From positions 320,001 to 384,000 of the forward strand of contig NC_063997.1 of NCBI RefSeq assembly GCF_932276165.1: DNA of 64,000 nucleotides. The letters are read 5' to 3'. The notes under the pieces were generated by a model. That model saw nothing but the letters and a program-made list of their open reading frames with translations, was not told the DNA's origin and did no database searches. The position numbers and the translations under genes are program-made. The stretch comes from Plutella xylostella. Taxonomy: Eukaryota > Arthropoda > Insecta > Lepidoptera > Plutellidae. How positions within the stretch are numbered: the stretch's first letter is position 1; each line of letters opens with the position of its first letter. This document shows, piece by piece, positions 22,163 to 32,040 of the stretch.

Positions 22163-22432
22163 ACGGTCGAATGGCGTAGTGGTTAGTGGCCCTGACTGCT
22201 ATGCCGAAGGTCCCGGGTTCGATTCCCGGCTGGGGCAGATATTTGTTTAAAGACAAATATTTGTACTCGGGTCTTGGGTGTTGATATTTATATTTAATAT
22301 GTATCTATCTATGTATTTGTGTTGATATATCAGCTGTCCGATACCCATAACACAGGCTCTGCCTAGCTTGGGGTCGGATGGCCGTGTGTGAGATGTCCCC
22401 ACATATTATTATATTATTATTATTAGTTATAA
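22163..22432 (+). mobile_element. tRNA-derived SINE (family 3), full-length looking
   Basis: GGTCGAATGGCGTAGTGGTT (A-box) and GGGTTCGATTCCCGG (B-box), then GGGGCAGATATTTG, CGGGTCTTGGGTG and a body ending in ACATATTATTATATTATTA. The head is shared with the 49730-50007 copy. Confidence 0.75.
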
Positions 22433-23395
22433 TTTACCAAGGTATTATATTACCTACAGTTTTCATTAATCAAGGGACATACAACAGAAAGTAAGGACCT
22501 ATCTATGCAGGACCTGTAGGTATCAAAATTGTACAGAGCTGCCATTACAAGCAGTAACTAATTCACATCTAATGACTAGATTTTCACACATTCCATGATT
22601 TATGTGTTCCTTATCCAAGCAATTATCATTAATCCATATTAATCTTAATGTTCAAGAGTTTGGTTGTGTGACATTCAATCAATTCACGTCTCATAATAAT
22701 AGTTACCTACTAAATATAAGTATACAAAATGGTGGACCAGAGTGATAGGAAATGATGTTGGCCCAGGTTACACCCCCACAGAGAATAGAATGGTGTAAGA
22801 TGTTTATGGAGTTTAAACTTTAGGAGATATTTACTCATTCACCAAGATTCCATTCGAATGTTCCATTCCCGGTGCAAGCACTAACACCCCCGGAAAACAA
22901 TAAAGTAATTAGTAATAGAATGAAATAATCATATTAGAATTATCTTCTAATCGCCTAGCCGCTTAGGTACTTACTGAGATACAACCTATCTACTAGGCAA
23001 TCTGTCTTCATATAGCAGTAGGTACAATTTCATCCCGAATTCTGCGAATGAGATGCCGACATTAGGTAAGAAAAAGGTTGGTTCAGGTCGGACGCATTAT
23101 CCCTCCGTATCCGTTTCCGCCGCGAGGGACCACCGAGTAATAGGAAAGTAATACTCTTATTAGCCGTAATGTAAATGATACGTATTGGAAAAAATACCGA
23201 CGATTTCATCACGTGAAAGAAGAATAAGATTATTTTATGTTGACTGTACTTACCGAAGAAATACAGCATAGTTAGTAAGTACACAGTAAGGATTGGTACG
23301 CGCATGATAATTTATCATAGAAGTAACTATACCGACAGCCATAGCTAGTCTTATTATTTTCCTATTAGGGTAGTTTTAAAAAGGTGATGCGGATG
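22433..23395. other. spacer, nothing recognised
   Basis: A+T-rich, no exon, RNA gene or clear repeat seen, apart from a possible short SINE remnant near 22730. Confidence 0.35.
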
Positions 23396-23399
23396 AAGT

Positions 23400-23560
23400 A
23401 AGCATATAATAAATAATAAATAAAATCTTTATTTACCAACATACAGGGTTACATAATATAATTGAGCAACTAGCTCCTAGAGTAGTTAAAAAACTGTGTT
23501 CCAGAAACCAGTTTCTCCCATAGGGTACAGGCAGTTTATAAATATGGTGGCATTGGCGCA
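23400..23560 (-). mobile_element. LINE 3'-end remnant, reverse orientation (tentative)
   Basis: AATAATAAATAAAATCTTTATTTACC followed by unique sequence has the look of a LINE tail read backwards (ending TTTATT...). No coding frame remains. Confidence 0.3.
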
Positions 23561-23619
23561 GTAAGTATCTTAACTAAATAAATTTATTATAATATTTAAA
23601 AACATGCATTAATCTAGGG

Positions 23620-25260
23620 CAGTGTTTTTCAACCTGTGGGTCGCGACCCCCTGGGGGGTCGCGAAGCTTCTGTAGGGGGGTCGCCAAAGGACGAAAAAAC
23701 TGAGTATACTTTAGTAAAATAACAGTAAAGATTCATATTTATTTATTATGTAAGGCTGTTACTATAAAATTACTCTTAATTCAAATTTTCTTACTTTAAC
23801 AAAAGGATATATAAGTGTTATAAACAAAAACAAAAAACCTAAGACGCGCGTTAATGTGAAGGTTTTTAATTTATTAATATATCCTATCGCGGATCAATTT
23901 TAGTACAATAAAGACCACATCCACACAGTAAGTCAGATTATACAGAAGACCGAAGAGTATAATCAGCCTCTGAGTCTAGCTAGCCTTTGTTGACTATGAA
24001 AAAGCCTTCGACTCCATCAAGATCTGGGCAGTTTTGGAATCGTTGCAGAGATGACAAATCGACTGGCGCTATATCGAGGTGTCTGTACGATGCCGTTACC
24101 ATGACTGTCTAAGTACAGGACCACAAGACCTATCCAAATGCAACAAGGAGTGAGACAGGGGATGTGATATCTTTGAAACTGTTCACCAATGCATTGGAAG
24201 ATGTCTTTAAGACGTTTAACTTGTACAGACATGGCATATGTATAAATGGCGAGTACATTTATCATACCTCCGCTTCGCGGAAGACATCGTTATTATGGCA
24301 GAATCTCAGCAGGAACTCAGCTAAATGCTAAGTGGCCTAAATGCTGCTTCCCGACATGTAGGCCTCGGTATGAACTTAGACAAGACGAAAGTCATGTTAG
24401 GTACAATGCTCATATCAAACCGAAGCTGGTCATCGTTGGTGAGGCAACAATCGAAGTTGTGTAAGAATATGTCTACCTCGGGCAGACTATTCGGCTAGGC
24501 AGAAGCAACTTCGACAAGGAGGCTGCAAGGCGCATCCAACAGGGTTGGGCTGCATTCGGAAAAATTCGTCACATATTCTCCTCGGCTATTCCTCATAGCC
24601 TGAAGACAAAAGTCTTCAACCAGTGCGTCCTACCAGTGATGACGTATGGTGCAGAGACGTGGACACTGACGCTAGGACTGGTCCACCGATTTAAAGTAGC
24701 TTAGGATGCTATTGAGAGAGCTATGCTTGGGGTTTCTCTGAAGGATCATATCAGAAATGAGGTTATCCGTCAGAGGACTAAGGTTACCGACATAGCTGAC
24801 AAAATATGCAATCTGTAGTGGCAGTGGGCTGGTCATATCTTCCGAAGAACCGATGACCGTTGGGGTAGACGAGTTCTCGAGTGGAGACCACGAACAGGCA
24901 AACGCAGTATGAGAGGCCTTTCTGTCTGGTTCAAAGACGACAACCACAAATATTTTTTTATCGTAAAACCAGGTTGTCCATTTTGTCTTTTACAATTTTA
25001 TTTCACCCTTAAAGACTTTTATTCAAGATATTTAAATGCTCAAATAAGTTAGAAAGAAAAGATAATTTAAAAATAAATTCCAGGTCCCAATGCTATTAGT
25101 CCTAGGAATGTAATTAAATCGGATAAGTAGGTATGTACTTCGAATCCTAATCATGGATACCATAAATTGGTATTAGATAAAAACCAAAAGGGTCAAGGGG
25201 GTCGCGAAATATTTTTTTATACCAGGGGGGTCGCATCATGAAAAAGGTTGAAAAACACTG
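23620..25260. mobile_element. hAT transposon, non-autonomous, SPIN-like ends
   Basis: Ends CAGTGTTTTTCAACC and GGTTGAAAAACACTG are perfect 15-bp inverted repeats. ATCTAGGG lies on both sides (23612-23619 and 25261-25268), a perfect 8-bp target duplication. Subterminal GGGTCGCGACCCCC motifs recur at both ends. No transposase remains; the interior holds a decayed RTE-like LINE. The end sequence resembles the SPIN/Charlie-type hAT ends I remember (CAGCGGTTCTCAACC). Confidence 0.85.
23970..24945 (+). pseudogene. RTE-type LINE reverse transcriptase fragment inside the hAT element
   Basis: Broken frames read FVDYEKAFDSI (motif A), a QQGVRQGD-like motif B, then FGKIRHIFSSAIP-like and LKTKVFNQCVLPVMTYGAET, RAMLGVSLKDHIRNE and WAGHIFRRTDDRWG, typical of RTE-clade C-terminal parts. 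Several stops and frameshifts. Truncated at both ends. A related stretch is at 57285-57745. Confidence 0.75.
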
Positions 25261-25268
25261 ATCTAGGG

Positions 25269-25335
25269 TGTGTGTGTATGTGTGTGTGTGTGTGTGTTGT
25301 GTGTTTGTGTGTGTGTGTGTGTGTGTGTATGTAAG
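25269..25335. repeat. (TG)n microsatellite
   Basis: About 65 bp of TG/GT with few interruptions, between the hAT target duplication and the 3' end of the - strand LINE; may have grown from that LINE's tail. Confidence 0.9.
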
Positions 25336-26282
25336 TATTTTATTCATTTTCAAATTATGGGGGTGAGCAAATTTTCAGTTTCAGTAGCTGTCAAATTCAA
25401 AAGCCACTCAGTAATAGATAATTTACAATTTCGCAACTGAAGGGGATATATGTTAATTTCTTTGTTAATCTTATTATAAAGACGTGCACTTATTACTTTA
25501 AAGTGACGTTGTGCTAAGGCTGTTTTATGTGAGGGAACTTTGCAGACAAGGTCATATCTACGTTTTAGTTTTATATGGTTTAGGTCATATATAATGGAAG
25601 TATGCTGTCTTAGAACTATCTGAAGAATAAAGAGCTGTCTGACGGTCAGAACTCGACTTTCCTGGTATAGTTTGGTTGTTGGGTATATAAAAGGTTTATT
25701 TGATAATACCTTCAACACAGCTCTTTATGCCCTTTCAAGGCTAAGAAATGATGTAATACCGGCACCACCCCAGGCAGAAATCCCATAAGATAAGATTGAT
25801 TGAGCAAGCGCATGGTAAACCATAAAAATTGTATTTGTAGGAGCAGAAGATCGAAGTTTCTTAAATACATAGATCAGCTTTCTGACACGAGGTTTAAGAT
25901 ACTCAATGTGCTGCTTCCAGCTTAGTGTATTGTCTATCATAACACCCAAATACTTGACGCATGAGGAGCGTTCCAGCTTTAAGCAGTTGCAATCTTCTTC
26001 TACTTTAGTACATGTGGAGTTATGTGCTTTAAGATGATAAGATTCTAATGGGGGTTGATTATAGGCTCTGGCGCTGAAGGTAATAAATTGAGATTTGTCA
26101 ATATTAAGTGTAAGAATATTAGCAGAAAACCAGGACATTACTGTTTTAATAGCATTTTCGGCATTTTGATGTGCTTTTTCCCATGTCTTCCCTCTGATTA
26201 GAAGCGCTGTGTCATCAGCATACGCTATGATCTTACAGTAAGGAATTTGCAGATTGCAGAGGTCGATGAGAAGCGTCCGTAG

Positions 26283-26656
26283 TCGAGCGGGCCTCAGTGA
26301 TCGTAACTGATCGCTGAGGTTAAGCAACAACTGACACGGTCAGCCATTGGATGGGTGACCAATTTCAAGTGGTGCTTTTCTGGACGCTTCCGTGCTTCGG
26401 ACGGCACGTTAAGCCGTGGGTCCCGGTTGCTGCTTCGGCAGCAGTCGTTAAGCCTAGTCAGAGGCCTTCGGGCGGCTTGAAAACATCTGACAGTCGGGTT
26501 GCCCACTTACCCGACAACTCTCTCAGCACAAGCTTGCTTGTGTTGGGGTCCACCAACCCGCACTTGGCCAGCGTGGTGGACTAGGCCTAAACCCTTCCTT
26601 CATTGGAAGGAGACCCGTGCCCCAGCAGTGGGGACGTAATGGGTCGTGATGATGAT
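26283..26656 (+). mobile_element. 5S rRNA-derived SINE
   Basis: The first about 90 bp resemble 5S rRNA: ATCGCTGAGGTTAAGCAAC (A-box region) and GGTCAGCCATTGGATGGGTG with GACC (C-box region). The body follows (GCACGTTAAGCCGTGGGTCC, GCTGCTTCGGCAGCAGTCG) and the tail is GTGCCCCAGCAGTGGGGACG with TGATGATGAT. These are the internal RNA polymerase III elements of 5S genes. No intact 5S gene: the 3' third is replaced by the SINE body. Sits inside ORF2 of the - strand LINE. Confidence 0.75.
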
Positions 26657-28234
26657 TTGTGAGATCAAGTAAAGCATCTTCCGCAGATTTTCCTGCCTGA
26701 AAACCGTACTGATTTTTGGATATAATATTGTATTTGGTCATAAAATTTACGAGTCTTGAATTTAATACCTTTTCCAGGACTTTGGATAAGGTAGTCAGGA
26801 CTGATATCGGTCTATAATTGTTAACTGTTTCCCTGTCTCCTGACTTGAAGACAGGGTGTACTATGGCTTTTTTAAAGACAGAAGGGAATACTCCAGAGTT
26901 GATGCATAGGTTACAGATATGGGTCAGGAGTGGTACAATGTACTGTCGCGATGCCTTAATGACAGAAGATGATATACCATCCCAACCAACCGCACAATCA
27001 CTGCGCAAACTTAGGATGATCCTATTAATTTCGTCGTCAGATGTTTCGATTATAGCCATAGAATCACAGTTCGGCTCAGCACAGTTTATATTTCTGTCCT
27101 TTTTGGTGGCTGGCGTAAATTTTTCCGCTAGATTTTTCCCAACATTAACAAAGAAATCATTAACAGCATTAATAGATGCTGCTGGTTCAGCTTTTATTTT
27201 TAAAAGTTCCACAGGAGGAGAGCGGGGTCGTTCTAAATTTGATACTTTTTTAATTACTTCCCATGTCGCTTTAGGGTTATTTTTTGCTTTGTCGAACTCG
27301 TTCTGCTCATAAGCTCGTTTTATTCTCTTTAAAAGATTGTTACAGAAGTTACGGTATCTTGTGAAGGTGACATGTAAGGTCATATTTTCTGGATATTTTT
27401 TTGAGTTTTTGTGAAGTTTATCACGGTTTCTGATACATTTTAGTAGACCCGGTGTTATCCACGGTTTTATTGTTCTTTTCCGTCTGGCTAATCTAATAAT
27501 TTGAGTATTCTCCTGAATAATTGAAGAAATGGTTGCAACCAACAACTCAGCTGCATGATTTGGATCAGTAGATTTCATGACAGGCGAGAAATCAGTGTTT
27601 TTTATATCATTGATAATCGCTGGTCTATCTATTTTAGTAATTGATTCATTTGTCTTTGTAGTTTTTGTCTGAATATCAGTACCAAAAAAGATAGGGGCAT
27701 GGTCAAGGGGAGAGCTAATATCAAGTACAAGGGTGGTGGAGTCTGATTTAGTTCTTAACATGACGTGGTCGATGCAGGTTTTCTCGCGAGTTGGGAATTG
27801 ATGTGCGGGGAGAAGCCCGAAGGCCGCTAGCGGTTCTAGGTAGTCGTCAGCATCTATACGATTTGACGGGTCAGGAATTATATTAATGTTCATATCTCCT
27901 ATTAAGGCTAGTGATCTAAATTGGGATAGAGTCGGTAGCAACCCATTTAGACTTTTCATGAAATTACCTATATTGTTTGTCTGGGGTGATCGGTATATTG
28001 CTATCAACGCCACCTCACTTTTATATTTTAGAATAAGACAGTTTGCATCTGATAAGGTATAATTACAAACGCAGCAGTCAAGTTTTTTCCTAACGTATAA
28101 CACCACACCATCATTTTGATTGTTAGAATTGGAACAATAACAACAAAAACCGTCCAACACAGGAAGCGTCAAATTTTTACTCAGCCAACATTCAGTAAGT
28201 ATGATGACGTCGCATGAGATATCTATTCTACTAA

Positions 28235-28784
28235 GGGTGAATTCGTCCAAACATCACGTTACACGAGAATAACTATACCGGGATTAAAATTATACGCGAG
28301 TAAATATCTAGGATAAGTACATTTGCATTCTACCAAGTTATACCATGATTAAATTGAATGAACGAGGAACGAAACTGTAATGCAACTAAAATAAAAATAG
28401 CTGCGTTTCAAAGCATGCAATAGAAATGACATGCCAACTTAGTTTGAATGGATTATAAAAGTATGAAATTGTTTATGTTTTAAAATTTTATTCGCTGTTG
28501 TTATTCTGAGACTTTGCCTTTTAACGTACTTTTGTTTATGTTTTGACAGATGTGTTTATATGTCATTATGACGGTTTTCTAATCAGCTGATGTGCTGCCG
28601 CCATTACAAAATTACTCTCGGATAAGCTCGTTACACGGTCAATTTCGGCGGTATAACATTTTATTCTTGGGATAAGCTAGTTATCTTGTTTTCAGGTTTG
28701 GTAGAATGCAAAATCTGCTTACTCGCGAGTAACTGGTAGTTTACTCGTGAGTAAATAGTTACTCGACGTTGGCCGAATCCGCCC
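28235..28784. mobile_element. PIF/Harbinger-type MITE
   Basis: 550 bp. Ends GGGTGAATTCGTCCAA and, inverted, GGGCGGATTCGGCCAA; similarity continues inward for about 100 bp (TTTGCATTCTACCAA at both ends). TAA flanks both sides (28232-28234, 28785-28787). A three-base TWA duplication and GGG ends fit PIF/Harbinger. No transposase. Excision in silico leaves the LINE ORF2 frame intact, which confirms the borders. Confidence 0.85.
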
Positions 28785-29184
28785 TAAGTAAAACTATTAA
28801 CTCATTGAAATTATGTCCAATGCTACGAATATTCCAATGTACAACGTTTAGGTAACAACGTTTTTTATTTAAATACGAGGAGCATTGTTCAGGTGTGCAT
28901 ATGAACGCATTTGATCCCGACATACTGTCCAGATCCGCGGCTATTTTAATTATATTATTGTTTAAAGACATACTATAATAATAAAATAATATAATATTTA
29001 TGTCTCAGTTTGTGTATAAGTTAGGTAGGTATATGTACATAGGTATGTGTAGACATAGGTATGGAGAATACGTATTCAGGTTTCTTGTTACAGCTTTAAA
29101 GGTAAAATACATATTGAGAAAGTAAGTTACTATTGTCCCAGAATAATAAGTAGTACTTATTGTGCAGTTTTCATAGTGTTTAGG

Positions 29185-29222
29185 TATGTGTGTAGTGTAT
29201 GTGTACGTGTGTGTGTGTGTAG
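29185..29222. repeat. (GT)n microsatellite between LINE ORF1 and ORF2
   Basis: GT-rich run (TGTGTGTAGTGTATGTGTAC and a following (GT)n) in the 401-bp inter-ORF spacer of family B. Confidence 0.7.
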
Positions 29223-29372
29223 GTTTACATGATCAGTATTTAATTGATAACAATTTATGAATGTAATACTTAGTTTCAAAAGGTAAATTGAAAAGATTCT
29301 GTTTACAAAGCAAAGTAGCTTTAAATAGTTAGTTTTAAGAACTTTATAAATATTATTTAACAAATGTAATAG

Positions 29373-30305
29373 TCATTTTTGCTGTTCCTTTAGCTTATTG
29401 AGGTCAGTTTCCCCTATGATACGTATAGCAGGGGCACCTTCCTTCTTCCGGAGGTAGACACATCCACGCGAGGTCCAACAATAGGAATAGTCATAGGTTT
29501 TCATAAAGTCTCGGGCTAGAAAATGAATTCTTTTCATTTTCGGGGTCAACCATTCCGAAATAAATACTGGCGTTTCAGGACCGGTTATTCGCAGCTGGGC
29601 AGTGGTGAGTTTCTTACCTCTGTGGTCTCTGTTGTGCTTTTTAACGGAAGTAAGTATTTCATCTTTTTTTATATTAGTTGTAAACTCGACAACAATGGGC
29701 TTAGTGGTTCCAGGTTTGGAGTACGCTCGGTACACGTCCTTGATTTCTGCTGGTGAAATATTGGCATTCAGGGCTTTACCTGCGTTTATAATGATGTTAC
29801 ATAAGTCGCTCTTTGTTTCAGGATTTTTCACAGGAATATTTCTTACTTCTATGGATGTCGATCTGGAGCTGCGTTCAAGTCCCTCCATCTTATCTTCCAA
29901 GGTCTGTATGTATGATAAGTGAGCTTTGCGTTCCTGTTCAAGCTTATTAAGTCTGTCCTCCAGTTCTTTATTTTGAGCTGCTAGAAAATTTACAGAGTCA
30001 GCTATTGAGTCATTTTGCTCTTTTATCTCCTTTACGGTTACTTGAAGATCTTTGAACCTTCTATCCTGTTTTTCCTCCCATTTATCGAACATGGTTTGTA
30101 GTTGTTCCAGAAAACTTGTTTGTTCCGATATATTTCCATCATCATTGCGAAGGCGCTTGTTGCGATAAGGAATATTTACATTTTCTAATGCTTCCGTTGC
30201 GGTTAGGTTGGGGGCAGAGCCTGAAAAACTGCTTGTAGGAGTAGATAATACCTTTGATGTGGAGGGCGAGTCCTGGATCTTCTGGTTTTTTAAAAATTTG
30301 TCCAT
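29373..30305 (-). CDS. LINE ORF1 protein with FP-like C-terminal region
   Basis: 310 residues, intact. The start is taken at the ATG at 30305 (MDKFLKNQKIQDSPSTSK); the open frame continues upstream without an ATG. A Ser/Thr-rich N-terminus is followed by a long predicted coiled-coil (about 60-150; DRLNKLEQERKAHLSYIQ), then a globular part (SIEVRNIPVKNPETKSDL ... SYCWTSRGCVYLRKKEGAP). No CCHC zinc knuckles. The coiled-coil plus RNA-binding layout is that of L1-type ORF1 chaperones. The C-terminal half looks like the Pfam FP-protein family found in insect LINEs; this comes from memory and was not searched. Role: presumably RNA binding in the retrotransposition particle. Confidence 0.75.
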   Translation of the reverse strand: MDKFLKNQKIQDSPSTSKVLSTPTSSFSGSAPNLTATEALENVNIPYRNKRLRNDDGNISEQTSFLEQLQTMFDKWEEKQDRRFKDLQVTVKEIKEQNDSIADSVNFLAAQNKELEDRLNKLEQERKAHLSYIQTLEDKMEGLERSSRSTSIEVRNIPVKNPETKSDLCNIIINAGKALNANISPAEIKDVYRAYSKPGTTKPIVVEFTTNIKKDEILTSVKKHNRDHRGKKLTTAQLRITGPETPVFISEWLTPKMKRIHFLARDFMKTYDYSYCWTSRGCVYLRKKEGAPAIRIIGETDLNKLKEQQK

Positions 30306-30370
30306 CTTGATAATGTTTCCGATACGAGACTTTGCAAAACTTTTACGACAGGCACTTAGGTGCACGTATC

Positions 30371-31780
30371 ACTTGAAGTATTTTGTGTAGGTAGGTGTCA
30401 CAAAAACTTGTATGGGTTTTTAAGTGTTTTTACTTGATTCCCTCAGGATTTTCACTTTCTAACACTTAAAGCGTATGCACGTTTCACTGACTAATACGTA
30501 TTATTAACTTTTAATCGTAAACAACTGTTTTAAATCACTCAAAATATTTTTTTAAGTTCGGGAGTAAACAAATTACGTCAACACCGGTTAAGGGGCGGGG
30601 AGGAGGAGGATATATTATGTTAATTCAGTGTAGCTGGGCGCGGGTGGATAGAATACGATACATGGCTATTTTATTGTATGTAGGTATATTCGTAGTTACT
30701 AAACTGAATCGCATGTATGTCAGTGACTGATGGCAGTACCTAAGTACATACAACTTAGATAGCAAGTATCCCGCCCGTGAACTCCAAGCTCGCCAAACTC
30801 TTTATTTAAGTTGAACCTCGAAACTGCGGGTCGTGCAAAGTACCTAAAGGTACAACCGAACACACATCTACAGTCACTGCGATTATCACTCGTATCTGAC
30901 AAGAGTTAAGGACGGCACAAAGTAGCGCTTGACGAGGCTTACCTGTAGCTAGGTGTGCGTACGAGTATGTAGAGCAGTAGGCATGTGTGTTTGCGGAGGC
31001 TGAGGCCGGGTTACTTGTTGCTCGATCGATTCGTGCAAGCGCCGAGAGGCTGACAAGTACAATCATATTCATAAAAGTATACCAGGTAGGCTCCTAGCAA
31101 GTACAGGTGGGTGGAAAGTGCCTTCGAGCGAGCTGCTTGAGATTCAGATCAACAGTGTATTTTGATTTGTTTTGAAGTTTAATATGATATTGGATTTTGG
31201 TGTCGACTTGCTCAAATAATAATTAGGTATACTGGTGAGTATGCACAAGTAATGGAGGGCTGGAATGTTATAAGTTACTTTATTAACGTAAGCAGGTAAA
31301 CATTATTGATGATTGAATACACCATCATAACTGTATTTAAATAGGTATTATTATTTATGATTAGTGTCATTCAGTCGCCATGTCTATGTTGCAGGCATCT
31401 GGTTGAATCACTAGCGCGTTCATTAGATGGCGCTACTCAAAGCGAAAAAAAAAATCTATGGAAAATGAATTTTTTTTTTCGCGAATTTTCAAATTCAGAT
31501 TTCAGATTCGGGCTTAGATATAACATGCTGCACATGCTGGTTTCGGCTTAGTACACCCTGTATATATGACTGGCATGGCACATCTGTATGCCTAGGAAGT
31601 AGGAACATGGCTGATATGGCGACGGCGACGTGGCTCCCGCGAAATGGACGGACGTTCCGTGTGACCTAGCGGATTATATCTAGTTGACCTTATAATGATA
31701 GTTAAAATTTACCATTACTCCCATTAGGGTCACAAAACTTTTGTATGCGTAAATACTATGACTATAATAAAATTTTCTTG
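30371..31780. other. spacer, possibly LINE 5' UTR at its start
   Basis: The first 200 bp may be the 5' UTR of the - strand LINE. A short G-rich run (GGGGCGGGGAGGAGGAGGA) lies at 30593-30611. No host exon supported. Confidence 0.35.
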
Positions 31781-31784
31781 CACC

Positions 31785-31897
31785 TCCTGTGGGTTGACTG
31801 GTAGAAAATGCTTGTAGCATTAAGTCCACCCTTTGTACACTTATTTTTATATTTGTGCAATAAAGGATTAAATAAATAATAAATAAATAAATAAATA
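31785..31897 (+). mobile_element. LINE/SINE 3'-tail fragment (GTGCAATAAAG type), copy 1
   Basis: GGTTGACTGGTAGAAAATGC, AGCATTAAGTCCACC, TTGTGCAATAAAGG and an (AATA)n tail. A second copy is at 47655-47735. Only the last about 110 bp is present. Confidence 0.55.
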
Positions 31898-32040
31898 TAG
31901 TGCTACGCCATCGTAGCCAGCCTGTAGCGCTACGCCGTCGTAGCGAGCCTGTAGCGCTACGCCGTCGTAGCGAGCCTGTAGCGCTACGCGTCGTAGCCAG
32001 CCTGTAGCGCTACGATGACGTAGCCAGCCTGTAGCGCTAG
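31898..32040. repeat. 27-bp minisatellite, about 5.3 units
   Basis: Units start at 31898, 31925, 31952, 31979 and 32005, with a partial one at 32032; the fourth is 26 bp. Core TAGCGCTACGCCGTCGTAGC then GAGCCTG. Much more GC-rich than the flanks and directly abutting an (AATA)n tail. Each unit contains an AGCGCT palindrome. Confidence 0.9.

Larger units (their letters stand above)
25350..28971 (-). pseudogene. LINE ORF2 (endonuclease/reverse transcriptase), interrupted
   Basis: Starts MSLNNNIIKIAADLDSM at 28971; LNVVHWNIRSIGHNFNE is the endonuclease N-terminus. After the MITE the frame goes on with SRIDISCDVIILTE, GDMNINI, THIDHV-like CIDHVMLR and the catalytic SPLDHAPIF. RT begins VHPVFKSGDRETVNNYRPIS and runs to YGFQAGKSAEDALLDLTN, where SINE sequence takes over. 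It resumes at LCNLQIPYCKIIAYADDTAL (motif C). About 95 residues, including the first catalytic Asp motif, are missing, judged against the LINE at 33307. A single TAA follows SFLSLERA, and the same frame then runs to the natural stop at 25350. Confidence 0.85.
25335..30370 (-). mobile_element. two-ORF LINE (family B), nearly full length, broken by insertions
   Basis: ORF1 (30305-29373) and ORF2 (28971 down to 25350) are both present. ORF2 has AP-type endonuclease and RT domains. It is interrupted by a Harbinger-type MITE (28235-28784), by a 5S-derived SINE (about 26283-26656) that replaces part of the RT, and by one TAA at 25727-25725. AATAAA on the - strand near 25343 is followed by the (CA)n run. 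The 5' end is not resolved; it probably lies upstream of 30370. Jockey-superfamily by the EN-RT arrangement. Confidence 0.85.

Noticed and set aside
22163..22235. Functional tRNA gene
   Set aside because: A- and B-box motifs are present but there is no paired acceptor stem, and a long SINE body follows.
23620..25260. hAT transposase gene inside the element
   Set aside because: All readable frames inside belong to an RTE-type LINE; no hAT dimerisation or DDE-type segment is visible.
25147..25353. 68-codon open frame of Thr-His repeats
   Set aside because: It is the translated (CA)n microsatellite.
26290..26400. 5S rRNA gene
   Set aside because: Only the internal promoter region matches; the 3' part of 5S is replaced by SINE body.
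26818..27312. 164-codon + strand open frame
   Set aside because: It is the antisense shadow of the LINE ORF2 reverse transcriptase on the - strand.
31898..32040. CRISPR-like array
   Set aside because: Direct tandem units without unique spacers, in a eukaryotic genome.
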